Part shown: positions 1 to 7,631 of the stretch, one piece after another
Numbering within the stretch: position 1 is the first letter of the stretch
How the letters are laid out: each line of letters begins with the position of its first letter
Assembly (NCBI GenBank): GCA_910579145.1
Contig: CAJTTQ010000075.1
Span: 1-12,420, forward strand
From: an uncultured Eubacterium sp.
Lineage (GTDB): Bacteria > Bacillota > Clostridia > Lachnospirales > Lachnospiraceae
Direction: 5' to 3'
DNA length: 12,420 bases
The notes under the pieces: generated by a model
The model's input: only the letters and a program-made list of their open reading frames with translations
Database searches by the model: none
Told to the model about the DNA's origin: nothing
Program-made: the position numbers and the translations under genes

Positions 1-81
1 ATCTATAAAACATGCAGGGCAACATTGAAACGAAAAAAAGTTGTCGTAAAAAAATACTAAGATAGCAATACCATAAATCAT

Positions 82-115
82 AAAAAACCCGGCCCCCTAT
101 CCAGCCGGGTTTTTT
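82..115 (-). terminator. Intrinsic terminator after the transglutaminase gene
   Basis: A six-base GC stem (CCCGGC at 88-93, GCCGGG at 104-109) encloses a 10-nt loop. It is flanked by A6 at 82-87 and T6 at 110-115, so on the minus strand the stem is followed by a run of T. It lies about 45 nt past the transglutaminase stop. Because both flanks fit, it could also stop plus-strand transcription entering from the left edge. Bases 1-81 are AT-rich and I see no gene in them. Confidence 0.9.
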
Positions 116-160
116 ACCGTATTTTCATCTGTGTTTCTCATGACTGCACGATCCGATTGC

Positions 161-2599
161 TCAGTAAAACCTTCTCAATACCCCCATCACATAATCATAA
201 TCCTCTTTTGCCGGTTGTGCCGGGCCAAAACAGATCTCTTCGAGACAGCGGAGTACCCGTTCCTCGTCCACCGGCTCCGTCTGCCTGCCTCCCCGTCTGC
301 CCTCCTGTTTCTGGCGGCCGGCCGCAAACAAGTACGCCAGCTGCTCCGACGGCACAGATAATTTGCCGAACGCTGGATCCCTGCGCCCCCTCCGGCGGCA
401 CACCTCCCGGTAGTACCACAGCATATTCCGGCTCAGGTTTTCTGTGTGCCAGCTGTGCCAGCGCATGAGTCTTTGCGCCGCCAATACTACGAAACATAGG
501 AAAACCGCAAGTGCCAATGCCAATAGTACGGTCAGCCGTACCGCATCTGACCGCAGAAACGAGAGATTGATCTCCGACAGATCACCCTCAAACTGTACAT
601 CCGGCGAATTCTGCAAAAAATTTGTCAGGGAACTCCAAAAATCCCCTCCCGTTCGCTCCTCTTCCGTCACGGCCGGCGTCGGATCGACTACGATCCATCC
701 GCGGTTCTCGTCGTAGATCTCCACCCACGCGTGGGCGTTGGCATCCGTCACATCCACTTCCATCACTGCCGTTCTCCCCAGTTCCGAATACCCGCTGTAA
801 TAGTCATCGTAATTCAGATCTTCACGGATCTCCCCCTCCAGCACCGTACTGTAACCAAACGCGTATCCTTCCGCGTACCGCGCGGGAATCCCGAGACGCC
901 GGAAGATCAAAACGGCCGCAGTCGCAAAATGATAGCACACTCCCTTTTTATTCTCATCCAGAAAATAATTGACCATATCACTTCCCTCTGGAAGCCGTCC
1001 CGGATTATAGCTGTAAGAATAGTCCTCTTTCAGATGCGACACGACCTGATCCACGACATCGGGATCCTCTGCGCGGATTCCTGCCCCGGCGATAAAACGA
1101 TCCACTGCTGCCTGGTTTATTTCCGGTATCCGAGCACTAAAAAAAGAATAGGGGGAGTAAGCTTGACTCCTTACCTCGCCTTTTTTAAAGGGTAAAGAGT
1201 CTTTCAGTTCCGCCGTATAACCAATATTCGGATAAAAAGTAAACCGCTGCTCCTTCCCCAGGCTGCTTCCGACGAACAGCGGCTCCCCCGCATTGTCATA
1301 CTTCTCATAATCGTCTAATCTTGTAAAGTAAGGAAGATACACATACCGCACATCCGCCCCCTTATTTACGATCTCCATCACCGCCTTTGCCTGCCCCTCC
1401 TGGCCTGCCTCATAACACTCCGAAAGCGCAGATGCCTCTTCTTCCATATTCTCCTTGCCAAAAAACGAGCCATCTCCGAGCTTTGTAGTCCTGCCCAGTT
1501 CATACGCATTCAGCCACCCGTTATTTTCATAGACGAGTCCCGTATACCCCTTTAAATAGACCGGACTGCTGCTATACGGCGCAAACCGCACGATCAGATC
1601 CGTCTCATTGTCCGGCCGAATCGCCGAAATATTCCCAAATTTCCCGCCGCTCATCCCGCCGCGCGAATAGAGGTTAGGGAAAAAACTGCGGAATCCGAGC
1701 ATGATAAAACCGGATACGCCTTCTCTCGTCGCTGTCTTATATGGATTTTCCACATAACTCTTTCGGAAATCATCCTCGTCATAAAAAACAGTACAAACGC
1801 CGAGAATCAGCACAAACGCCAGCGTCCACAAAAGAACTCCTCGGTATCCTTTATTATTTTGCGTATAGGAAAGCCGGATGTTCTTCCCTTCCTTCACCCG
1901 TTCATAATCGCGCCGCCGGACGGGGCCATCCTTAAAATGACCACTGTTCTTATACACATAGATCCCCGCGAAACCTCCTACCATGCAGAGAGCAAAAAAC
2001 AGATCCGGTTCCCTCTGCAGATAAAGCGGAAACACATAAAGCGCCAAGCCGACAAACAGCGCCAGTTTTAAACTCATATAATTAGAGAGAAAAATGTTTA
2101 GTAAAATGATCTCAAAGATACCGAAAAAAATAACCGTGATCGTGATCGTCAGATAGCGGTCCTCGATCTTTTCCGCAAACTCCGTACCTGCCGCCAGATT
2201 AAAATACAGCTCCCCGCGCTGCCGCACGATATTGACGATCGCGGCAAACCCGCTGTTTACATAGGATTGGAGAAGATAAACCGCCGCCACGTAAAACATA
2301 AAATAGATAATATAACCCAGATCCTTCCAGTACCCCTTCTGAAACCCAAACAGGCCGCTGAAATACATGGCAGACAAAAAAAGTACAACCGCCGGAATAA
2401 CATAGTTGCACTCCATCTCAAACGAGGAAAGAAATCCCCCCAGTGACCCGAACACGACAAGAAAGCTGAACAGCCCCTTCGGCACACAGCTAAAGAACGG
2501 ATTCTGTTTTTCCCCGTTCCTCGGGTATTCCAAAAAAAGTCCCCCGGATATTTGTATCCGCTGTTCCGGCTCCTTCTTTTTCCGCCTGAATATCCCCAT
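161..2599 (-). CDS. Membrane-anchored transglutaminase-like protein (TgpA type)
   Basis: The predicted protein is 812 aa. Residues about 40-270 hold some seven hydrophobic segments. A large extracytoplasmic part follows, then one more membrane segment (about 688-710) and a basic cytoplasmic tail of about 100 residues. The transglutaminase core has all three expected catalytic residues: Cys555 in GVCYHFA, His623 in NAHAWVEI and Asp639 in VVDPTP. This layout matches the TgpA / DUF3488-type family, whose members are thought to act on proteins at the outer face of the membrane; the substrate is unknown. I chose the ATG at 2599 because GAGGTGA precedes it at good spacing. A TTG 16 codons upstream is open but has a weaker site. 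It is the last gene of a MoxR / DUF58 / transglutaminase cluster, a common arrangement, 87 nt after the DUF58 stop and followed by a terminator. Family and fold are secure; the biological role is not. Confidence 0.93.
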   Translation of the reverse strand: MGIFRRKKKEPEQRIQISGGLFLEYPRNGEKQNPFFSCVPKGLFSFLVVFGSLGGFLSSFEMECNYVIPAVVLFLSAMYFSGLFGFQKGYWKDLGYIIYFMFYVAAVYLLQSYVNSGFAAIVNIVRQRGELYFNLAAGTEFAEKIEDRYLTITITVIFFGIFEIILLNIFLSNYMSLKLALFVGLALYVFPLYLQREPDLFFALCMVGGFAGIYVYKNSGHFKDGPVRRRDYERVKEGKNIRLSYTQNNKGYRGVLLWTLAFVLILGVCTVFYDEDDFRKSYVENPYKTATREGVSGFIMLGFRSFFPNLYSRGGMSGGKFGNISAIRPDNETDLIVRFAPYSSSPVYLKGYTGLVYENNGWLNAYELGRTTKLGDGSFFGKENMEEEASALSECYEAGQEGQAKAVMEIVNKGADVRYVYLPYFTRLDDYEKYDNAGEPLFVGSSLGKEQRFTFYPNIGYTAELKDSLPFKKGEVRSQAYSPYSFFSARIPEINQAAVDRFIAGAGIRAEDPDVVDQVVSHLKEDYSYSYNPGRLPEGSDMVNYFLDENKKGVCYHFATAAVLIFRRLGIPARYAEGYAFGYSTVLEGEIREDLNYDDYYSGYSELGRTAVMEVDVTDANAHAWVEIYDENRGWIVVDPTPAVTEEERTGGDFWSSLTNFLQNSPDVQFEGDLSEINLSFLRSDAVRLTVLLALALAVFLCFVVLAAQRLMRWHSWHTENLSRNMLWYYREVCRRRGRRDPAFGKLSVPSEQLAYLFAAGRQKQEGRRGGRQTEPVDEERVLRCLEEICFGPAQPAKEDYDYVMGVLRRFY

Positions 2600-2627
2600 A
2601 CCGTCACCTCTCTTCCACTTCCGAACA

Positions 2628-2644
2628 TGCCAGCACAGCTGGCA
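2628..2644 (-). promoter_or_regulatory. Perfect hairpin in the transglutaminase leader
   Basis: TGCCAGC (2628-2634) and GCTGGCA (2638-2644) form a perfect 7-bp stem with a 3-nt loop. It lies 28 nt upstream of the chosen ATG, in the short gap after the DUF58 gene, and has no T tract. It could shield or process the intergenic mRNA; this is inference only. If translation began at the upstream TTG, the hairpin would lie inside the coding sequence. Confidence 0.4.
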
Positions 2645-2654
2645 CAAACAATCC

Positions 2655-2695
2655 TTAAATCAGTGGCGTAGAATCCGTAGTTTCATTCACACTTT
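2655..2695. repeat. Shortened copy of a stop-overlapping palindromic element
   Basis: This stretch matches the element at 4661-4738 at both ends but lacks its middle. Bases 2655-2677 align with 4661-4683 with four transitions, and bases 2685-2695 (ATTCACACTTT) equal 4727-4737. Both hairpins of the longer copy are lost here. As in the other copy, its inner end supplies the last codons and stop (AAA GTG TGA on the minus strand) of the upstream gene, here the DUF58 protein. The kinship is visible by eye; the age and mobility of the element cannot be judged from two copies. Confidence 0.6.
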
Positions 2696-3694
2696 CACGA
2701 GCATCCCCTCCTCACACGCCAGCACATAACCCTGACCGGGATGCAGGGAACGAAAATGCTGCTCTGCCATTTCATTTCCCGCTCTTGTTGAGAACACATG
2801 CAGCATGACATCCAGCCAATCCGCGGACGATTCCGCCGTCTCCTGCCGGATCTCCCGGAATTTATCACTCCACCAGCACAGCGTGAACGGTACGTGGTTC
2901 GTGAGCAAAAATTCCCCGAATGAATACAGCGTTTCGATCGTACGGTCTGCTGCCTCCTCGGACGACTTTTCCAGTTTCAGCACGACGAGAAGCTTCTGTG
3001 ACGACATCTGTAACCGCTCTTTTACCATCCACACATCTTTTTTCGCGGACAGCTTCCAATGGATATTTTTTATGGCGTCACCGGGGATGTATTCCCGGAT
3101 CTGGCTCACATCGGAAAAATCACTCCCCCTCATCTGTGTCTCCTCTACCTCATTCATCCCCTTCTCAAATGCGTTCAGCGAAAATTCCTGCTCGGTCTCC
3201 CCCCGGGGAATGATAAATACATGATTTGACGCCGAAGCTTCCCTCTCCGTACAAAACATCCCGAGGAAGTCCGTAAGAACGATTTTTTCCGTACGGATCT
3301 CCACGTCCCCGACACAGGCAGAACACAGCGGGAGTCCGAGCCCGGTCACAGCAAGTGGTTTCAGCGGAATCTCGATGTCCTGCCCCGCCGTCTCCCCCAT
3401 AAACACATTGCCGATCTGAAGCCGGATCACACCGTTTATCAGCGGGATCACACTCTGATTCCTCACGTTCACCCTTACGACAAACGTTGTGTTTTTCGGC
3501 ATCTGCTCCCCCGGCACCTCAATGGATATCGATAGATATCGTTTCAGTACCAAGACAGAAGTGACATCTAACACCAGGAATACGATCATCGCCACCGCGA
3601 TCAGCAGATTCAGATACCCGCGGAAATACCAAAGCATCAGTCCATTCAGACCAAATAAAAAAGCATATTCGAAAATATTTTTAAATCTTCTCAT
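2687..3694 (-). CDS. DUF58 domain protein, membrane-anchored
   Basis: The predicted protein is 335 aa. Two closely spaced hydrophobic segments lie near the N-terminus (about residues 8-50), followed by a soluble region likely to contain a beta-sandwich. The DUF58 signature follows at about residues 191-226: REYIPGDAIKNIHWKLSAKK, then VKE. DUF58 proteins are nearly always encoded next to MoxR ATPases, which are thought to remodel or activate them; the molecular activity is not established. The gene overlaps the end of the MoxR gene by 14 nt. I chose the ATG at 3694, with AGGTG seven bases upstream, over a TTG two codons earlier that has almost no spacing. The last two codons and stop fall within a repeat-like element shared with the glycosyltransferase gene, so the C-terminus ...LVKV may not be ancestral. 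Confidence 0.92.
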   Translation of the reverse strand: MRRFKNIFEYAFLFGLNGLMLWYFRGYLNLLIAVAMIVFLVLDVTSVLVLKRYLSISIEVPGEQMPKNTTFVVRVNVRNQSVIPLINGVIRLQIGNVFMGETAGQDIEIPLKPLAVTGLGLPLCSACVGDVEIRTEKIVLTDFLGMFCTEREASASNHVFIIPRGETEQEFSLNAFEKGMNEVEETQMRGSDFSDVSQIREYIPGDAIKNIHWKLSAKKDVWMVKERLQMSSQKLLVVLKLEKSSEEAADRTIETLYSFGEFLLTNHVPFTLCWWSDKFREIRQETAESSADWLDVMLHVFSTRAGNEMAEQHFRSLHPGQGYVLACEEGMLVKV

Positions 3695-4598
3695 GTTCAA
3701 ACACCTGTACCAGCACTTCTATGACCGTCATGCCCTCCGCCTTCGCCATCGTATCCATCCTGACCCGGTGGGCAAACACATCATAGTAAACTTCCTTTAT
3801 ATCCTCGGGAATGACATAATCCCTCCCGCAAAGTACGGCCATCGCCTTTGCCATGCGCAAAAGCGCGATACTCGCGCGGGGACTCGCGCCCAGTGACAAA
3901 TAGCGGCTCTCCCTCGTCGCCTCCGTCAGCCGCACGACATAATCGTACAGCGCGTCGCTCACAAAACAATGTTCCGCGCTTTGTTTCAACTTCCCCCACT
4001 CTTCGATGGAAATGATCTCCCTCACATCCCGCAGCGGCTTTGCCCCGTCATTTTTCAGTATGCTGACCGCATCCTCATGTTCTGGATATCCCATGGACAG
4101 ACATACCATAAACCGGTCGAGCTGCGATTCCGGCAGCATCTGCGTTCCCGAAGATCCCACGGGATTTTCAGTCGCGATCACGGTAAACGGTGTCGGCAGG
4201 CGGTGTTCCACACCATCCACCGTCACTTTTTCCTCCTCCATCGCTTCCAATAAAGCTGACTGCGTTTTCGGCGACGTGCGGTTGATCTCGTCTGCCAAAA
4301 ACAGATTGGCAAAAATAGCGCCCTCCCGGTACTCGAATTCTTTCGTCTGACTGTTGAAAATCGAAAAACCAACAATGTCGCTCGGCAGCACATCCGGCGT
4401 AAACTGTACCCTGCGATACGAAAGCGCCATCGCCTTTGCGATCGTCATCGCCAGCGTCGTCTTCCCCACTCCCGGAATATCTTCCAGCAAAATATGCCCG
4501 CCAGCCAGCATCGCGCACAGCACCTTATCAACTACATTACTTTTCCCTTTGATCACTTTATTGATCTCTTCCCGTAAAACCTCTGTCTGTTTTTCCAT
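3681..4598 (-). CDS. MoxR-family AAA+ ATPase
   Basis: The predicted protein is 305 aa, the usual size for MoxR. Visible motifs, in order, are Walker A (GVGKTT from residue 43, Lys46), Walker B (FLADEINR, Asp103 and Glu104), sensor 1 (IATENP near residue 145), a candidate arginine finger (Arg162 in QLDRF) and sensor 2 (GASPRAS, Arg242). All key residues are present, so an active ATPase is expected. MoxR proteins act as cytoplasmic chaperone-like motors; the downstream DUF58 and transglutaminase genes are their customary partners. The ATG at 4598 has GAGGG at suitable spacing. An in-frame ATG at 4610 would add four residues and has a GGAGG about 20 nt away, too far for normal use. The gene overlaps the DUF58 gene by 14 nt, which suggests coupled translation. 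Confidence 0.95.
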   Translation of the reverse strand: MEKQTEVLREEINKVIKGKSNVVDKVLCAMLAGGHILLEDIPGVGKTTLAMTIAKAMALSYRRVQFTPDVLPSDIVGFSIFNSQTKEFEYREGAIFANLFLADEINRTSPKTQSALLEAMEEEKVTVDGVEHRLPTPFTVIATENPVGSSGTQMLPESQLDRFMVCLSMGYPEHEDAVSILKNDGAKPLRDVREIISIEEWGKLKQSAEHCFVSDALYDYVVRLTEATRESRYLSLGASPRASIALLRMAKAMAVLCGRDYVIPEDIKEVYYDVFAHRVRMDTMAKAEGMTVIEVLVQVFEHEKI

Positions 4599-4660
4599 CC
4601 TAACCCTCATTTCTGCAAGGTGAATTTCATTCCTCCAAACACACTTCCAACAAACAATAC

Positions 4661-4738
4661 TTGAATTAGCGGCGTAGGATCCGCAAAGCGGATTCTACCA
4701 GTGTGAATACGGCGGTGAAACCGCCTATTCACACTTTG
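4661..4738. repeat. Double-hairpin palindromic element across the glycosyltransferase stop codon
   Basis: Two hairpins lie side by side. The first pairs 4675-4684 with 4688-4697 (ten pairs including one wobble, AAA loop). The second pairs GTGTGAATA (4701-4709) with TATTCACAC (4726-4734) and GGCGG (4711-4715) with CCGCC (4721-4725), leaving a one-base bulge and a TGAAA loop. The stop codon of the glycosyltransferase (4729-4731) lies inside the second stem. There is no T tract, so it is not a standard terminator. A shortened relative is at 2655-2695. The structure resembles REP or MITE-like intergenic repeats; family membership was not checked. Confidence 0.75.
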
Positions 4739-5682
4739 CACTGCGCGTACCGCTCCTTCGGCCAGTCGGTCGATGTATGAATGTTCAATATGCTCTGCGT
4801 CTCATTCATGGCATTATAATACCACATCGCCGCCTCATCATAGTCGCCTTTTTCAAAAAAATATTCGCCGAGTTCAAAGCACATCTCGGAAGAACCTTCC
4901 GAGAGAAGATCCTTGAGGCACATTTTCAAGATCGTATGGCTGTCCCCGCGCAGCCTGGCCGCGCGCGCCACGATACAGGCCGCCTCCCTGACTTCATCGA
5001 GACTGCGGGAAGGATCCACCGCTGAAGCCGCAAAAAATCCCTCGGCTTCCAAAACATCCGCATCCGTCCCCGAAATCGAGAGCTCCATCGCATACATATG
5101 GTGCAGCCGTTTTGACAGTCGCCCCCCTTCCCGGATCTGTTTCTGAAATACCCGGAAATCCCTGCCGCTGTGCTGTTCTTCCGGCATATGTAAAATGTCG
5201 ATCTCACTGTCGTAAACGACCGGATCGAGCCGCACCATCTCGTGCACCGGTTCAATCCACACGAACTCCCGCTGCCGTTTGTACAGCTTCGGCCGGTATT
5301 CCGCGTCAAAATTGTAAGCGGTTCCATGCGAGAGCTGGTTGCAGTACCTCATCTGCACGATCTCGATCTCTGGAAGCATCACTTCCTTTAGCTGGCGGAA
5401 TTTTCCGCGGTTTTCCTCATCCAGCACCTCATCCGCATCCGCCGCATAAATATAGTCCTTTGTCGCCTTAGAAAAAGAAAAATTGCGCGCCGCCGAAAAA
5501 TCATCGATCCATTCGAATTCATAAATGTGTTCGGTATACTTCCTCGCAATCTCCTTTGTCCGGTCTGTCGAACCCGTATCGACGATGATGATCTCATCCA
5601 TTAAATCCGCGATGCTGTCCAGACAGCGCCCCAGCACCTTTTCCTCATTTTTTACGATCATACAAAGACTTATTTCTATCAT
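4729..5682 (-). CDS. Family 2 glycosyltransferase with TPR-like C-terminal region
   Basis: The predicted protein is 317 aa and cytoplasmic, with no signal peptide or membrane segment. The N-terminal GT-A domain (about residues 1-165) shows ISLCMIVKNEE at the start, VDTGSTDRT at 34-42, a DDFSAARNFS motif at 60-69 and the metal-binding DAD at 82-84. A WIEPVHE motif follows near residue 142. The C-terminal part is helical, and residues 268-293 look like one TPR unit. This is the architecture of TPR-containing, SunS-like GT2 enzymes, many of which glycosylate proteins or peptides; donor and acceptor are unknown here. No bacteriocin-like precursor gene is nearby. AAGGA lies five bases before the ATG. 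It is about 130 nt upstream of the MoxR gene with no clear promoter or terminator between, so co-transcription is plausible. Its last codons overlap the palindromic element. Confidence 0.9.
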   Translation of the reverse strand: MIEISLCMIVKNEEKVLGRCLDSIADLMDEIIIVDTGSTDRTKEIARKYTEHIYEFEWIDDFSAARNFSFSKATKDYIYAADADEVLDEENRGKFRQLKEVMLPEIEIVQMRYCNQLSHGTAYNFDAEYRPKLYKRQREFVWIEPVHEMVRLDPVVYDSEIDILHMPEEQHSGRDFRVFQKQIREGGRLSKRLHHMYAMELSISGTDADVLEAEGFFAASAVDPSRSLDEVREAACIVARAARLRGDSHTILKMCLKDLLSEGSSEMCFELGEYFFEKGDYDEAAMWYYNAMNETQSILNIHTSTDWPKERYAQCKV

Positions 5683-5729
5683 AAGGATCCTTCTTTCTAA
5701 CGATTCTCTTTCCGCTGATCCATCCTATC

Positions 5730-5911
5730 CCGCTCCCGCAAAATGGCGTATCATACCGCTAGATCCTGCAAAAATCCGTTATGATGATCTGCAGCGTCCG
5801 CCGCCCGCCATATTCATCGACCGCTCCCGCAAAATGGCGTATCATACCGCTAGATCCTGCAAAAATCCGTTATGATGATCTGCAGCGTCCGCCGCCCGCC
5901 ATATTCATCAA
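5730..5911. repeat. 91-bp tandem duplication of the recJ 3' end
   Basis: Unit 1 spans 5730-5820 and unit 2 spans 5821-5911. They differ at one base (G at 5819, A at 5910). Unit 2 contains the last 19 codons and stop of recJ plus 29 nt beyond it. Unit 1 is a downstream untranslated copy of the same segment, with its own stop at 5759-5761. The single difference is silent in recJ terms (GTT or GTC for Val560). The near identity points to a recent event. There is no transposase or target-site signature, so replication slippage or unequal exchange is the likely cause. Confidence 0.95.
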
Positions 5912-7589
5912 CTGCAGGATAATACGCCAGTCCGAGATCAATACGATTTTCCTTTCCAGCATACAGTTTCTCCAGTTCCTCTGCGCCCCACTCGTTGCGG
6001 ATCAGCACTTCCATTCCCTCGATATCGTTAAAACAGACCGCGTCCATCACCGTGCCGGAAGCATTTGCCACTTTCAGTATCAGCACATTTTGATTCTTTC
6101 CCCGTTTTACGGCGCGCAGCAGCCGGAAATGCTGCTCTGCAAAAACCGGCTTCGGATTTCCGTTCCCGAACGGCTCCATCACGGATAAGTCCGCAATCAG
6201 ACGCTCTGAAATATGTCCGATCGGAAGCGCGACATCTATGTCTAACACCGGCACAAAATCTTCCTCACGCAATCCCGCGTTCTCATTTAAACGCCTCTCC
6301 AGTTCCGGCAGCCTGTCCTCCCGAAGCGTCATGCCCGCCGCCATCTTATGTCCTCCGAAGCGTATCATCAAATCCTGGCATTCCATGAGCCGTTCAAACA
6401 TATGGTACGACTCGATCGACCGGCCGGAGCCCTTTACCAATCCGTCCCCCACAGACGTAAACACGATGACCGGATGATGATACCGTTCTTTGATCCTTCC
6501 CGCCACGATTCCGACAAGGCTCTCATGGCAATCCGGCAACAAAACGATCTGCACCGGATCTTGTACCTTACCGCTCTTTTCTAAAACCTCGAAGGCCTGC
6601 TCTGCCGCCTGCGCCGTCATTTCCTTTCTAGTGTCGTTAATTTCCTTCAATTCTCCCGCCAGCGCCAGCGCCTCCGCATAGTCCGGTTCCTCCAGAAGCG
6701 CGAACGCCTTCTCCACCGTATCGATACGCCCCGCCGCATTAAAGCAGGGCCCGATCACAAACCCGATATGGTACGCATGGATTTCCTTTTCTTTTAACCC
6801 CTGCACCTCCAAAAGCGCCCTTAATCCGGTATTATCCGTCGTTTTCAACCTGCGGAGTCCCTCTTTTACCAAAATGCGGTTCTCCCCCTGCAGCTCCATC
6901 ACATCGGCCACCGTAGCGATCGCCGCATATACAAGAAGTTCCTCCCTTCTGGCAGCCGGGATGCCCAGCCGTTCATACAAGGCCCCTATAAACTGAAATG
7001 CCACGCCTGCCCCGCACAATCCTTTGAACGGATACGGACAATCCGCCTGCTTCTGGTCGATGACAGCGTCCGCCTCCGGCACCTCCCCCTGCACTTCGTG
7101 GTGGTCGGTCACGATCACCGCCAGCCCGCGCTCCTTTGCGTAGCGAATCTCCTCCTTCGCCGCAATCCCATTGTCACACGTAATGAGAAATCCTACCCCC
7201 GCTTCCACGGCCTCATCCACGATCCTTTGATTGAGCCCGTATCCCTCGGCCACGCGGTCAGGCGTAAAAATGCGGCTTTCGATACCGCAGGCCGCAAATC
7301 CTTTTTTTAATATAAATGCCGAAAATATCCCATCGCAGTCAAAATCGGAGGCGATCGCTGCCATCCGGTCTTTGTTATGTATGACGATCTCAACCGCCTG
7401 TTCCATATCTTTCAAAAGCCACGGCGGGCTTATGCCGTCGTATGCCGCGTTCAGGTATTCGTCAAAGTCCTCTTCCGTACTGACTCCGCGGTTCATCATA
7501 CACCGGACTGCCACCGGAGAAATGCCGTACTTTTCACCAATCCCACGGAAATCCCCGCGCTTTGTCTGTAATATCCATCGTTTTTTCAC
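5850..7589 (-). CDS. recJ: Single-stranded-DNA-specific exonuclease RecJ
   Basis: The predicted protein is 579 aa, typical for Firmicute RecJ, which degrades single-stranded DNA 5' to 3' in recombination and mismatch or base-excision repair. The DHH phosphoesterase domain has motif I (SDFDCDG, 81-87), the second acidic motif (ITCDNG, 136-141), the DHH triad at 162-164 and ADV at 228-230. GPCFNAAGR (280-288) carries Cys where many RecJ have Arg, a variant I associate with Clostridia. The DHHA1 domain shows KGSGRS near 386 and GGHKMAAGMT (412-421); an OB-fold region with PFGNGNPKPVF follows. The start is the GTG at 7589, since the N-terminus MKKRWILQTK fits the family. The best ribosome binding site (AAAGGA) is about 16-17 nt away because of a 10-bp duplication. 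The extreme 3' end is duplicated downstream. Confidence 0.96.
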   Translation of the reverse strand: MKKRWILQTKRGDFRGIGEKYGISPVAVRCMMNRGVSTEEDFDEYLNAAYDGISPPWLLKDMEQAVEIVIHNKDRMAAIASDFDCDGIFSAFILKKGFAACGIESRIFTPDRVAEGYGLNQRIVDEAVEAGVGFLITCDNGIAAKEEIRYAKERGLAVIVTDHHEVQGEVPEADAVIDQKQADCPYPFKGLCGAGVAFQFIGALYERLGIPAARREELLVYAAIATVADVMELQGENRILVKEGLRRLKTTDNTGLRALLEVQGLKEKEIHAYHIGFVIGPCFNAAGRIDTVEKAFALLEEPDYAEALALAGELKEINDTRKEMTAQAAEQAFEVLEKSGKVQDPVQIVLLPDCHESLVGIVAGRIKERYHHPVIVFTSVGDGLVKGSGRSIESYHMFERLMECQDLMIRFGGHKMAAGMTLREDRLPELERRLNENAGLREEDFVPVLDIDVALPIGHISERLIADLSVMEPFGNGNPKPVFAEQHFRLLRAVKRGKNQNVLILKVANASGTVMDAVCFNDIEGMEVLIRNEWGAEELEKLYAGKENRIDLGLAYYPAVDEYGGRRTLQIIITDFCRI

Positions 7590-7600
7590 GTTTTTTCACG
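7581..7600. repeat. 10-bp tandem duplication at the recJ start codon
   Basis: The unit TTTTTTCACG occurs twice back to back (7581-7590 and 7591-7600). Each copy carries a GTG on the minus strand, at 7589 and 7599. The GTG at 7599 has ideal spacing to AAAGGA but is out of frame and would give only 21 codons before TGA. The GTG at 7589 is in frame with recJ. Removing one unit would place the recJ GTG at the normal distance from the ribosome binding site. Confidence 0.9.
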
Positions 7601-7631
7601 TTGTTTCCTTTCTTGTCTCTTTTCGTCTCTG

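Noticed and set aside
25..67. Plus-strand promoter near the left edge (TTGAAA or TTGTCG with AT-rich downstream)
   Set aside because: No convincing -10 box sits at the right distance, and the next plus-strand feature is a terminator-like hairpin with no gene.
131..1195. Plus-strand open frames of up to 154 codons opposite the transglutaminase gene
   Set aside because: They lie antisense to a gene with a complete catalytic triad, lack good ribosome binding sites and have low-complexity composition. They are shadows of the real frame.
4675..4734. Intrinsic terminator after the glycosyltransferase
   Set aside because: The hairpins are strong but no T tract follows on either strand, so they are treated as a repeat element.
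4729..5682. Glycocin (SunS) biosynthesis locus
   Set aside because: The enzyme resembles the family, but no precursor peptide, disulphide oxidoreductase or dedicated peptidase-transporter is nearby. The ABC genes are a separate transcription unit of another type.
5730..5911. CRISPR-like or direct-repeat array
   Set aside because: There are only two adjoining units, no unique spacers, and the unit includes the recJ stop codon. It is a simple tandem duplication.
2687..7589. Defence system built from RecJ nuclease and MoxR ATPase
   Set aside because: RecJ is a complete housekeeping type with its own promoter. The MoxR gene belongs with DUF58 and transglutaminase in the common envelope-type cluster. 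Nothing links the two functionally.
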